16,438 bases of DNA from Candidatus Saccharibacteria bacterium CG10_big_fil_rev_8_21_14_0_10_47_8. Its GTDB lineage: Bacteria > Patescibacteriota > Saccharimonadia > Saccharimonadales > UBA10212. The notes under the pieces are model-generated. The model was not told the origin of the DNA. It saw nothing but the letters and a program-made list of their open reading frames with translations, and did no database searches. Within the stretch, counting starts at the first letter, position 1. Every line of letters starts with the position of its first letter. Location: NCBI GenBank assembly GCA_002793885.1, contig PFEG01000016.1, positions 1 to 16,438 on the forward strand. The letters run 5' to 3'. A program made the position numbers and the translations under genes. Below are positions 7,091 to 13,768 of this stretch, piece by piece.

Positions 7091-8101
7091 ATGCCGAAGA
7101 CGCAGTACCTGGGTAGCAAAGAACGCTTAGTTAGGTGGTTATACGACAATTCTCCAAAAGACATAAATGTATTTTTTGATGCATTTAGTGGTACTTCGGT
7201 TGTCGGCCATTATTTTAAGAACAAAGGTAAGAAAGTAATTGCTAACGACTTCCTAAAATTCAATTACCACATCGGTAAAGCTCTTATTGAAAATAATAAA
7301 GTGACACTAACCGAACGAGATATTAAGCTCCTTTTGTCAAAAAATAATAAAGCCGATAACCTCATAGAAAGAACTTTTACTAATGTTTTTTTTGAACGTG
7401 ACCAAGCACAATTTTTGGACAATTTTCGTGCCAACGTTGAATTACTAAATAATCAATATAAAAAATCACTTGCTCTCACCATCATGAATCGCTCTCTAAC
7501 GCGTAAAGTATTATTAGGTCACTTTGCGCACCTCAGTGCCCTTCGATATAGCCGCGACCCTGCTCGAATTAAGCGCAACCCCACTATTGCACGACCAATT
7601 AAAGATCTATTCCTTGAATTAGTGCCAGACTATAACAAGGCTGTATTTAGTAACTCCCAGAAAAACAAAGTTTACTGCGAAAACACAACTGGATTAATCA
7701 GTAAACTTAGGGGTGTGGATTTGGTCTATTTCGATCCACCATATTATGGCCGTCATCCCGACTATCAGGCTTTTTATCATTTTTTGGAAACATTTGTAGA
7801 ATACTGGAACGACAAAGAGTTCGTGAACGGCACAAAGCAATACTTTCCTAAGAAGCAAAGCGGGTTTGTCAAACAGAAAGAAGTCGTATCGTCATTCAAA
7901 AAACTATTTGCGGCAAGTACTCACATTCCATACTGGCTAATTTCCTATAACAGCAAGAGCTATCCCACAGAAGATATCATGATAGATTTAATCAAAAACC
8001 ATAAGAAGGTCAAGGTTGTTCATCATGAATATCAAAACCATTACGGGGGTAAAGGTTCAAGACAAGGCACTAAAGAGTATCTATTTTTCTGTTATGACTG
8101 A
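7091..8101 (+). CDS. D12-class DNA adenine (N6) methyltransferase
   Basis: The conserved part begins KTQYLGSKERLVRWL, the usual N-terminus of D12-class (alpha-type) adenine methyltransferases. It continues with SAM-binding motif I DAFSGTSVVG (Asp30 if translation starts at 7091), acidic motif II IANDF, and catalytic motif IV YFDPPY (DPPY at 215-218). Such enzymes put a methyl group on N6 of adenine in a specific DNA site, here most likely to protect host DNA from the nuclease encoded by the overlapping next gene. I give the start at 7091 because it lies just before the family core; none of the candidate ATGs (6950, 7043, 7070, 7091) has a clear Shine-Dalgarno site. The length (336 aa) is slightly above typical. 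The region is visibly more AT-rich than the flanks, suggesting transfer. The target sequence cannot be predicted. Confidence 0.88.
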   Translation: MPKTQYLGSKERLVRWLYDNSPKDINVFFDAFSGTSVVGHYFKNKGKKVIANDFLKFNYHIGKALIENNKVTLTERDIKLLLSKNNKADNLIERTFTNVFFERDQAQFLDNFRANVELLNNQYKKSLALTIMNRSLTRKVLLGHFAHLSALRYSRDPARIKRNPTIARPIKDLFLELVPDYNKAVFSNSQKNKVYCENTTGLISKLRGVDLVYFDPPYYGRHPDYQAFYHFLETFVEYWNDKEFVNGTKQYFPKKQSGFVKQKEVVSSFKKLFAASTHIPYWLISYNSKSYPTEDIMIDLIKNHKKVKVVHHEYQNHYGGKGSRQGTKEYLFFCYD

Positions 8102-9191
8102 TTTTCAAAAATTTAAGCAGCTTTATCAGGACAATAAGTTTGACGTTCTACTCAGAGATCCAGTAAGCATTTACTGGCTTAAGTTGCGTTCTATCTCGAG
8201 AAAAGAATTGCTGGTAGAATTTTGTGGGCTGATTGGCATCGATAGTTCGACTACGTCAGGCAGTGCTTTATTTGAGTATGTCTACAACGCTCAACCGCCC
8301 ATAGAAAAAATAGACGAATTTATAAACCAAAAATATAAATCTGAAAGACTAGAACGCAAAGCTAGCGAGGCACGTCTTGTTTCTGAATTGTATAAAATGC
8401 CTGTTTTGGACTGGGGCGGTCTATATCAAAACAACCTAGAGAGAACAATAGTTGATAACTACGTTAAGAAGATCAGAAACTTCGATTTACTCAATCAAAA
8501 AATTGAGAACGAAATTCACGATAGTATGCGTGGATATGTTCAATCATCGTGGTACAACCACTGGACATCAATTCTCATAGAAGACATTTTTAAAGACCAC
8601 GAAGCGGTCACCCCAACGGTTGGACTAATCAAAAAAGTTGATTTTTTTATTGGTAATGTGCCTTTCGATCTCAAAGTTACTTACTTCCCTGATGGATTCA
8701 TGACTGACACAAGGAGAGCAATGGGATTGCCTACTGAGCTCCAAGCACTAAAACGTTTCGCAAGGTTAAACGATATTGCTTACGACAGAACTCAAAAAGA
8801 TAAAATAATTTTTAATGAACTTTTAACGCGCATTTCTGAAAACCACACAGATATAGCGAAAAACTTCATGAGAGAGTTTAAAACAAATAGATGGGATATT
8901 GTAAGTAAGGTTTTAGCCAACCATCAAAATTTAATAAAGTGGCTATATGAAGAGCAGGGTGAGAGAAGGTTTGATGCTGCTAATAGATTATTTTTGGTTC
9001 TAATAAACAAAAATAATCTTGAAGAAAGTTGGAAAATGAAACGCAACGTCGAGCTCCTCCGAGATAAGATTAATGATTATTTAGATGGGTTTAAGAACAA
9101 AAACGCTGATAGTTTAAAAATAGATTTTAATTGGATTGACGGTAAGCAATACTACGCCCTGTCTGACATTATATTTGTTGTCAAGGAATAG
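8094..9191 (+). CDS. Type II restriction endonuclease, PD-(D/E)xK type (putative)
   Basis: The ATG at 8094 overlaps the methyltransferase stop by 8 nt (ATGACTGA), so the two are translationally coupled; the frame's upstream extension to 8016 only reads inside the methyltransferase. The 365-residue product has no strong family name, but residues 181-196 (KVDFFIGNVPFDLKVT) give D183, then D192-x-K194 on a following strand. This matches a PD-(D/E)xK nuclease core, with Glu163 in the preceding helix (ILIEDIF). Pairing with a D12 adenine methyltransferase makes a type II restriction enzyme the natural reading. The large helical, charged remainder probably provides DNA recognition. The cleavage site is unknown. 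Both genes share the low GC of the island. A role as a solitary phage-defence nuclease is possible but less likely. Confidence 0.75.
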   Translation: MTDFQKFKQLYQDNKFDVLLRDPVSIYWLKLRSISRKELLVEFCGLIGIDSSTTSGSALFEYVYNAQPPIEKIDEFINQKYKSERLERKASEARLVSELYKMPVLDWGGLYQNNLERTIVDNYVKKIRNFDLLNQKIENEIHDSMRGYVQSSWYNHWTSILIEDIFKDHEAVTPTVGLIKKVDFFIGNVPFDLKVTYFPDGFMTDTRRAMGLPTELQALKRFARLNDIAYDRTQKDKIIFNELLTRISENHTDIAKNFMREFKTNRWDIVSKVLANHQNLIKWLYEEQGERRFDAANRLFLVLINKNNLEESWKMKRNVELLRDKINDYLDGFKNKNADSLKIDFNWIDGKQYYALSDIIFVVKE

Positions 9192-9248
9192 TTGCGAATT
9201 GCGTCCACTAAGGGCAGCTACATTTCGCCAAGGCGTTAGGAGTTGTAA

Positions 9249-9277
9249 TTGAAGATTTAATAGGATAGGGCTATCAT
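9249..9277 (+). promoter_or_regulatory. Sigma70-type promoter of the cupin gene
   Basis: TTGAAG (9249-9254) and TATCAT (9272-9277) are separated by 17 bp, which predicts a start near 9284. The AAGGAAAGGG ribosome site (9301-9310) follows before the ATG at 9318. The cupin is thus transcribed independently of the restriction-modification genes. Confidence 0.6.
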
Positions 9278-9317
9278 TATAGATGACTAGATTAATTTGT
9301 AAGGAAAGGGTGATGAT

Positions 9318-9677
9318 ATGGTAAAAATGCAGAAAAAAAGTATAAACAAACCTGATGAAATACGCAATTTTCCAAAAGGGAAGGTTGAATTGGTAACACT
9401 TGAAGGAGTAACGTTTGGGCTGTCGACATTTGAACCTGGCTGGAAGTGGTCAGAAAGCGTTAAACCGCTTGTGAAAACTGAAAGCTGTCAGGTCTTACAC
9501 ACTATCTATCATTTGTCTGGAAGGTTGCACGTTAGAATGGATGACGGAACAGAGAATGAGTATGGCCCAGGAGATATCGCTGTAATTCCACCAGGACATG
9601 ATGCCTGGACCGTTGGAGATGAGCCTGCTGTAGGCTTGGATATTACTGGAATGGTTGACTACGCCAAGGAAGCTTAA
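9318..9677 (+). CDS. Small cupin-domain protein
   Basis: This 119-residue protein folds as one conserved cupin barrel: first motif around LHTIYHLSGRLHVRMDDG (about 60-77) and second motif GPGDIAVIPPGHDAWTVGD (about 83-101). Cys57 and His61 near the first motif and His94 in PPGHDAW are the likely metal-site residues; the classical HxH pair is not complete. Small cupins of this kind bind metal or small ligands in the cytoplasm and serve as isomerases, dioxygenases or sensors, so the activity cannot be named. The start has a strong AAGGAAAGGG site 7 bp upstream and its own promoter at 9249-9277. It is a single-gene unit between the restriction-modification pair and the PEBP gene. Confidence 0.85.
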   Translation: MVKMQKKSINKPDEIRNFPKGKVELVTLEGVTFGLSTFEPGWKWSESVKPLVKTESCQVLHTIYHLSGRLHVRMDDGTENEYGPGDIAVIPPGHDAWTVGDEPAVGLDITGMVDYAKEA

Positions 9678-9825
9678 CTGAACCTGACCGACAGGAGCCG
9701 AACGTAAAGTGATAAGGTTCCAGACTGGTATACTCAGCCATACTGTGCAACAGAGTTAAAGACCGGTTTGCTCGATATCGGCAAGTATTTGTGCCATTAT
9801 AAACGTGTAGTAGCGAGGCGCGAAA

Positions 9826-10296
9826 ATGGGTATTCAGCTTACGAGTTCGGTATTTGAAGATGGTGGTGACTTCCCGATTGATTATACGTGTAACGGCCGA
9901 AACGTCAGCCCTCCTTTGACTATATCTAACGTCCCTGAGGGTGTAGCCAGCCTCGTCCTTATTTTTGATGATCCTGACGCAGCAAAAGAGCCTGCGGGCA
10001 ATGGCACGACTTTTGATCATTGGACTGTATTCAACATCCTCCCTGCCGATCAGAAAATAGCCGAAGATTCTATCCCGAGCGGTGGCGAACTAGGGAGAAA
10101 TAGCAGGGGTACCATCGCTTATATTGGTCCGTGCCCTCCGACCTTCCGCCACCAGTATGTCTTTCGTCTTCTTGCTCTTGATTGCAAGCTCAATCTCTCG
10201 AAACAACCCACCAAGAGTGAAGTCCAAGAAACAATTAAGGGGCACATCGTTGAAGAGGCGAGATTGGTCTCGTACTATGAACAGCCAGAAAAGTAG
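9826..10296 (+). CDS. YbhB/YbcL family PEBP-like protein (Raf kinase inhibitor-like)
   Basis: The 156-residue protein matches bacterial phosphatidylethanolamine-binding-protein homologues: SSVFEDGGDFPIDYTCNGRNVSPPL at the start, the ligand-pocket strand LIFDDPDA, then FDHWTVFNI, the conserved GPCPP turn, and RHQYVFRLLALD. The length is typical of the YbhB/YbcL group. The biochemical role of bacterial PEBP proteins is poorly defined; they keep an anion/ligand-binding pocket, and no signal peptide is seen here. A GAGG site lies about 8 bp before the ATG. The 148-bp gap upstream has no clear promoter. Confidence 0.92.
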   Translation: MGIQLTSSVFEDGGDFPIDYTCNGRNVSPPLTISNVPEGVASLVLIFDDPDAAKEPAGNGTTFDHWTVFNILPADQKIAEDSIPSGGELGRNSRGTIAYIGPCPPTFRHQYVFRLLALDCKLNLSKQPTKSEVQETIKGHIVEEARLVSYYEQPEK

Positions 10297-10411
10297 TTGA
10301 GTACGGCGTCAAGTTCCACACCAATATGCTCAGCCAAGCGTTGCTTCGGAGTTTCTTGGTCGGGTATGCATAAAAACTGGGTATAGTGGGGCGGAGAGTT
10401 CCTCCTGTTTT

Positions 10412-10696
10412 TCATCGTTTGTTCTTTAGTTTTAGCTTCCTCGCGTATTTTTTTAATGGTAGTTTTACCGGCCGGCGGTATTTAAGCACCACCTTATTTT
10501 TAATGATATCGGCTGCTGAAGCTATAGTTGCGCCCACGTCATACCATTCGTGTTCATCAATCCCCGTATCAAGAGAGGGGTAGTCTTTAGGAATCTTCTC
10601 CTTGATGTCCACAGGAGGACTAAAAGGTTTGTCGAAATCCCCCTTAAGTCTTTCGAGCTTTTCTTCTGCGTTTGGTTCTATGTCGACTGACTGCAT
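10412..10696 (-). CDS. Small hypothetical protein with a basic C-terminus
   Basis: I do not recognise this 94-residue protein (MQSVDIEPNAEEKLERLKG...). The N-terminal half is acidic and the last 25 residues are strongly basic (VKLPLKKYARKLKLKNKR), without membrane segments. A TGAGGT ribosome site lies about 6 bp upstream of the ATG on the minus strand, which favours it over the overlapping plus-strand reading. It sits downstream of another small basic protein on the same strand, 73 bp away, so the two may be co-transcribed. The basic tail could bind nucleic acid, but that is only a guess. Confidence 0.5.
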   Translation of the reverse strand: MQSVDIEPNAEEKLERLKGDFDKPFSPPVDIKEKIPKDYPSLDTGIDEHEWYDVGATIASAADIIKNKVVLKYRRPVKLPLKKYARKLKLKNKR

Positions 10697-10769
10697 TTTA
10701 ACCTCATAATTTAAGTAAAGCCCACGAAGCTTTGCTGCGCAGTGACTAGCCTCACTAAATTATGTAAAA

Positions 10770-11039
10770 CTAAACGGGCATGTGTAAGTGGCGTGGTTTA
10801 AATACCCTCTTATCATGTGACTGATGAGGCGTGTTTAGACGGGCATTAGTCCGTCTAATTTTATCCATATTTTTCCAGACTCGTCGCTTTAGAAAAAACC
10901 TGTTAGCCAGCAATTCTTCATCTAGGTACTGATTAACCTTATGGGTTTTTGAGTATTTTGGCTCTGATTCAAGGCTTAAGTAGTCTTCGTATTTTATTTT
11001 GGGCTCTTTATTTTTTACACTTTTATGTTGCAAAAACAT
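10770..11039 (-). CDS. Small basic hypothetical protein
   Basis: This 89-residue minus-strand ORF (MFLQHKSVKNKEPKIKYEDY...) is rich in Lys and Arg (LKRRVWKNMDKIRRTNARLN) and has no recognised domain. An AAGAAAAGAGGG ribosome site sits about 5 bp upstream of the ATG, which is the main support for calling it a gene. A TAAAAT hexamer (minus strand of 11065-11070) could be its -10 box. It faces away from the gene at 11262. A nucleic-acid-binding role is conceivable from composition only. Confidence 0.5.
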   Translation of the reverse strand: MFLQHKSVKNKEPKIKYEDYLSLESEPKYSKTHKVNQYLDEELLANRFFLKRRVWKNMDKIRRTNARLNTPHQSHDKRVFKPRHLHMPV

Positions 11040-11210
11040 ATGCGCCCTCTTTTCTTAAGTTACTATTTTATCCCGATAAACCACGCCTAACCGACATGGT
11101 TATTTTAGCTCAAACTCCCTCCTTTCAACCATCCCACTATTATCGGTGATTGTTAGCCTTAACTATAAGCACTACACAAACTGTTTCCGTAGCCGTTGTC
11201 ACCTTTTTTC

Positions 11211-11226
11211 TGTAACCACCGTCACA
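11211..11226. promoter_or_regulatory. Crp/Fnr-type operator (TGTAA-N6-TCACA)
   Basis: TGTAA ccaccg TCACA differs from the CRP consensus TGTGA-N6-TCACA at one base. Its centre (11218.5) is 29-30 bp upstream of a perfect TATAAT at 11248-11253. This is the spacing of a class II activator site centred near -41.5, and no -35 box is present. The Crp/Fnr-family gene at 11590-12276 is the obvious candidate regulator. Confidence 0.55.
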
Positions 11227-11247
11227 TACTATATTTTTTTGAGCAGT

Positions 11248-11253
11248 TATAAT
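11248..11253 (+). promoter_or_regulatory. -10 box of the 11262 gene; transcript probably leaderless
   Basis: A perfect TATAAT ends 8 bp before the ATG at 11262, so transcription would start at about 11259-11261, essentially at the start codon. No ribosome-binding site precedes the ATG, in keeping with a leaderless message. Confidence 0.5.
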
Positions 11254-11261
11254 TTCGTATC

Positions 11262-11618
11262 ATGGTAAAACTACTAAAGGATGGCGAGTATAAATTAGTC
11301 GAGACCAAAGATCACGTCAAAATACTGATGCTTGACGATGCCCAACTCGCCTGGATAGCTGTTAACGGTACTGGTGAAATTCTAGTTACTTCGCACAACC
11401 CGCACAAAGTTGATTATTTGCTAGCCACGGGTAAGTACCGACTATATGAGGTTAAGGACGAACCCAAGCTGGTTGACCAGAAGCATTTAGAGCTGCACGT
11501 CGGAAGAAAAAAATGGCAGGGTTATTTGTTGCCAACCGGCCTACCGACAGATAAAAAGAAGCGAGCTAGGATTATAGCCACCAAAGAGATTATTTCAGCC
11601 CCCAAAGGTTCGGACTGA
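11262..11618 (+). CDS. Hypothetical protein, predicted Crp/Fnr target
   Basis: The 118-residue protein (MVKLLKDGEYKLVETKDHVK...) has no family I can name. It looks globular, with alternating beta-strand-like stretches (KILMLDDAQLAWIAV, GEILVTS) and a basic C-terminal third, and has no signal peptide or membrane segment. It has no ribosome-binding site. Its ATG lies 8 bp after a TATAAT, so it is probably translated from a leaderless transcript. A CRP-like palindrome lies at the class II position upstream. Its 3' end overlaps the 3' end of the convergent regulator gene by 29 bp, which implies coordinated or mutually interfering expression. The function is unknown. Confidence 0.65.
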   Translation: MVKLLKDGEYKLVETKDHVKILMLDDAQLAWIAVNGTGEILVTSHNPHKVDYLLATGKYRLYEVKDEPKLVDQKHLELHVGRKKWQGYLLPTGLPTDKKKRARIIATKEIISAPKGSD

Positions 11619-12276
11619 TTGATTCGCCAATTAAGTTTTCTAACCTTGTGATATCGTTTAGGACTATCAGGCGTTTTTGATGAGATATCAGGTCTTTACG
11701 CTCTAGTATTTCAATTTCACGGCTAACAGTTTCCCTCGCTAAGTTAATTGAGCTGGCTATGTGTTGGTGGGTAATGGGAGCGTTGATTATTATTTTCTTG
11801 CCTTTTTTTTGACCGAAGCGTCCAGCTAAAAAGAGTAGCCTGTAAACTACTCTTTCAAAAGCGTCTGTATATTCCAAGTTATCTAGCCGATCGGCAAAAA
11901 TATTAAACAGGTTAACCGCTTGGCGTAACAGAGAGTAGGAAATGTTATGTGAAGTCTTCACTAGATGAAGTAAATCATCCTTTGGTAGCCGCCAAAGCCG
12001 GCTTTCGCCAAGTGATTCGTAAATGACATTTCTGGCGATACTGTTAAAAACCCAAATTAAAGGGAATACTTCGCCTGTTTTATAAATGATGTGGGTGTTT
12101 TCTTCGCCTTGGTCGGTGATCGAATAAACCCTGATGAAGCCCTGGCTAATATAGTAAACTCCGCTTGGTTCTTCAGCGGCCCGCAGGATAATTTCGCCTT
12201 TACGATACGCCAGCTTACGTCCTTGCTTAAATCGGTCAATTAGCTCCGAATTAGGTCTGGTTTTAGCATCCATCAT
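11590..12276 (-). CDS. Crp/Fnr-family transcriptional regulator
   Basis: The 228-residue protein has the two-part Crp/Fnr architecture: a cyclic-nucleotide-binding-type beta roll (about 18-105; GEIILRAAEEPSGVYYISQGFIRVY), a long dimerisation helix (about 110-140) and a C-terminal winged helix with ITHQHIASSINLARETVSRE (168-187). Arg181, Glu182 and Arg186 in ARETVSRE correspond to the CRP residues that read TGTGA. No N-terminal Fnr-type cysteine cluster is present, so it is not an oxygen-sensing 4Fe-4S protein of the classical type, and the effector is unknown. A TATAAT lies on the minus strand at 12302-12297, with AAGGTGGG about 13 bp before the first of two adjacent ATGs (12276, 12273). The neighbouring palindromes suggest it activates 11262 and the Hsp20 run. 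Confidence 0.88.
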   Translation of the reverse strand: MMDAKTRPNSELIDRFKQGRKLAYRKGEIILRAAEEPSGVYYISQGFIRVYSITDQGEENTHIIYKTGEVFPLIWVFNSIARNVIYESLGESRLWRLPKDDLLHLVKTSHNISYSLLRQAVNLFNIFADRLDNLEYTDAFERVVYRLLFLAGRFGQKKGKKIIINAPITHQHIASSINLARETVSREIEILERKDLISHQKRLIVLNDITRLENLIGESISPNLWGLK

Positions 12277-12352
12277 AAACTGTTAATCCCACCTTGATTA
12301 TACGCTCAAAAGAGGACGAAAAAATACACAGCAAGCTCTGATCTGGATAAAT

Positions 12353-12368
12353 TGTGACCATAAACACT
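12353..12368. promoter_or_regulatory. Crp/Fnr-type operator upstream of the Hsp20 gene run
   Basis: TGTGA ccataa ACACT has a perfect left half and a partial right half. Its centre (12360.5) is 29-30 bp upstream of CATCAT (12390-12395), which matches 4 of 6 bases of TATAAT, the same geometry as at 11211-11253. Transcription would begin near 12402, just before the strong ribosome site at 12408. Confidence 0.45.
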
Positions 12369-12423
12369 GAACATTTAGCAGATTAAATACATCATTTAGG
12401 TAGTAATGGAGGAGGTGTGGCAT

Positions 12424-12453
12424 ATGGAGAAAAAAGAGAACAAACAACTTTGA
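12424..12453 (+). CDS. Nine-codon leader ORF (MEKKENKQL)
   Basis: An ATG with a near-perfect Shine-Dalgarno site (GGAGGAGGT at 12408-12416, 7-bp spacing) opens a frame of only nine codons ending in TGA at 12451-12453. It is the best ribosome site in the vicinity and precedes the membrane protein gene by 36 bp. It may be a leader peptide or the remains of a decayed gene. Confidence 0.35.
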   Translation: MEKKENKQL

Positions 12454-12489
12454 GAAAAAATATTAATAATCATGGATGGGGGGTCTAAA

Positions 12490-12873
12490 ATGAAAAAGTT
12501 TTCATGGAAGGATTTATTCACTACAGCCATAGCGATAGTTATTGGTGTGGTGTTGGTAGCTAAGATTCGAGACTATGACTGGGCGTTTATTGGCAGTTGG
12601 CGAACGGCTGTTGCCAGCACGGGTTTTCTGGGGCTCTTGATGGCCACTTTTGACGAGGAAGACTTCACTCACTTCAACACCTGGGGAGCCGTGGAATGGA
12701 CTCTGGCCCTGGCTGGTGTTGGCTTAGTCGTAGCCGGGCTAATCGTTGCTAGCGAAGTTCTATTTGTCATATTAGCCGCCGATGTACTCATCCTGTGGGT
12801 TGCATCAGTAATTCGACACGCCTTTTCGCGTGAGACGACCGTACATGGTAGGTTCCCGGCTTTGCGACTTTAA
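12490..12873 (+). CDS. Small four-helix membrane protein
   Basis: Starting at ATG 12490 (GGGGGTC about 7 bp upstream) the product is 127 residues: MKKFSWKDLFTTAIAIVIGV and on. Hydrophobic helices lie at about 9-25, 35-52, 66-86 and 88-108, with a short acidic loop DEEDFTHFN between helices 2 and 3 and a basic cytoplasm-type tail. It belongs to no family I can name. An in-frame ATG at 12472 would add six residues (MDGGSK), but it has a poorer start context. It precedes the Hsp20 gene by 29 bp and probably shares its transcript, so a role in envelope stress is possible. Confidence 0.7.
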   Translation: MKKFSWKDLFTTAIAIVIGVVLVAKIRDYDWAFIGSWRTAVASTGFLGLLMATFDEEDFTHFNTWGAVEWTLALAGVGLVVAGLIVASEVLFVILAADVLILWVASVIRHAFSRETTVHGRFPALRL

Positions 12874-12902
12874 CACACGTAACTTAAGAAGGAGGATTTA
12901 AG

Positions 12903-13328
12903 ATGCCATTAGTTAGAAAGAGCCCTTTTAGGAAGCTGCTAGATGTCGAAAGAGAGTTTAGTAAGATGCTAGATCAGAGCTGGAACTCAGTTCCAACATT
13001 TGCTGATGTATCGTCCGTTGATATGTATACAGAAGACGGTAAGCTGATTACCAAGGTAGCCTTACCAGACTTTAAAAAAAATGAGATAGAAGTAACAGCT
13101 ATGAGTGAAGGGTTAGAAATTAGTGCAGAGCATAAAGAAAAAGAGGGAAAAGAAGCTGCTAATCGTCGGTACCTGCTCCGTGAGAGCAGCCGAAGCTACT
13201 GGCGTTGTCTTTCTTTACCGCCAGAAGCCAATACGGGCGATGTTAAGTGCGCGCTAAAGGCCGGCAAGTTAACGATTACTATGCCAATGGAAGAACAAAA
13301 AAAGACTAAACCAATAAAAATCGAGTAA
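12903..13328 (+). CDS. Hsp20 / alpha-crystallin small heat-shock protein
   Basis: The 141-residue protein has a variable N-terminus (MPLVRKSPFRKLLDVEREFS), an alpha-crystallin domain from about 37 to 130 with the diagnostic VDMYTEDGKLITKVALPDF strand pair and the ALKAGKLTITMP motif (A-x-n-G-x-L), and a C-terminal IxI anchor (PIKIE). Small heat-shock proteins hold unfolding proteins as oligomers without ATP. The ATG has an AAGAAGGAGGAT site 7 bp upstream. The gene lies in a same-direction series with the membrane protein upstream and the DUF2795-like and baeRF genes downstream, and a predicted Crp/Fnr promoter serves the whole run. No CIRCE or other heat-shock operator is seen. Confidence 0.95.
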   Translation: MPLVRKSPFRKLLDVEREFSKMLDQSWNSVPTFADVSSVDMYTEDGKLITKVALPDFKKNEIEVTAMSEGLEISAEHKEKEGKEAANRRYLLRESSRSYWRCLSLPPEANTGDVKCALKAGKLTITMPMEEQKKTKPIKIE

Positions 13329-13340
13329 AGGAGGTAATAA

Positions 13341-13592
13341 GTGGTCTACCAAAGCCGTGAGTAAGCAGGTCGAACAGCGGTTGAAAAGCTGCGCCGTTTT
13401 AAAAACAAAGACGTGGTTGTGCTAGAACTTCCTCACGGCGACACGGCCAATGATAAGAAAGCAACAAAGCGTATAAAGAAGGAGGGTTATGATGTACACG
13501 GAACAGCTCCCAAGAATAAACAGCTTAAAGTTATTAGCCAGAGAGATCAGGAATTTCCCGATCACTGGACTAGGTATCGTACAACACGCTGA
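13341..13592 (+). pseudogene. Degenerate phosphoribosyltransferase-like gene fragment
   Basis: A strong ribosome site (AAGGAGGT, 13328-13335) and a GTG at 13341 open a frame that stops after seven codons (VYQSRE then TAA at 13362-13364). It continues beyond the stop as AGRTAVEKLRRFKNKD, VVVLELPHGDTA and KRIKKEGYDVHG to a TGA at 13590. Aligned with the intact phosphoribosyltransferase at 15096, the start (MIFQDRTEAG versus VVYQSRE*AG) and the 23-residue spacing from AG to LP(R/H)G are the same. This looks like the first third of a second copy that has lost the rest. Its end overlaps the intact gene starting at 13489. The similarity is modest, so another origin cannot be excluded. Confidence 0.5.
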
Positions 13593-13758
13593 ACATCTTG
13601 GCTGCGACAAGGAAATAATTGATTTTCTTAGACTTTTTTCACAAGGAATACTGTTTAACAGCCGTAACGATTTTTTGAACCAATGCAGTTTGCTCGAGAA
13701 GCTGCTCGAGGAGGAGAGTCAATCTGTCCCTGAACACTTAAGAAGTCCTCAAGACTAA
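13489..13758 (+). CDS. DUF2795-like small protein
   Basis: The 89-residue protein has a single helical domain, LAREIRNFPITGLGIVQHAE then CDKEIIDFLRLF and FNSRNDFLNQ. This follows the DUF2795 pattern (FP-x-T/S..., A-x-x-x-G-(A/C), L-x-x-L, (Y/F)-x-S-x-x-(D/E)-(V/F)). The role of DUF2795 proteins is unknown. A clear AAGGAGGG site lies just upstream of two adjacent ATGs (13489, 13492). Its 5' part overlaps the decayed phosphoribosyltransferase frame, which indicates that the older gene is no longer under selection there. The next gene follows after 10 bp, so it is part of the stress run. Confidence 0.6.
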   Translation: MMYTEQLPRINSLKLLAREIRNFPITGLGIVQHAEHLGCDKEIIDFLRLFSQGILFNSRNDFLNQCSLLEKLLEEESQSVPEHLRSPQD

Positions 13759-13768
13759 GGAGAGCACG

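Noticed and set aside
9678..9825. Promoter or terminator between the cupin and PEBP genes
   Set aside because: Only a 5-bp gaacc/ggttc pairing and a TTATAA without a suitable -35 are present, too weak to call.
10356..10387. Plus-strand promoter TTGGTC / TATAGT
   Set aside because: The spacer is 20 bp, and the only plus-strand ORF downstream (from 10386) overlaps a better supported minus-strand gene.
13362..13364. Recoded stop in the phosphoribosyltransferase-like frame
   Set aside because: It is TAA, TGA and TAA act as normal stops elsewhere in the window, and the frame loses similarity downstream.
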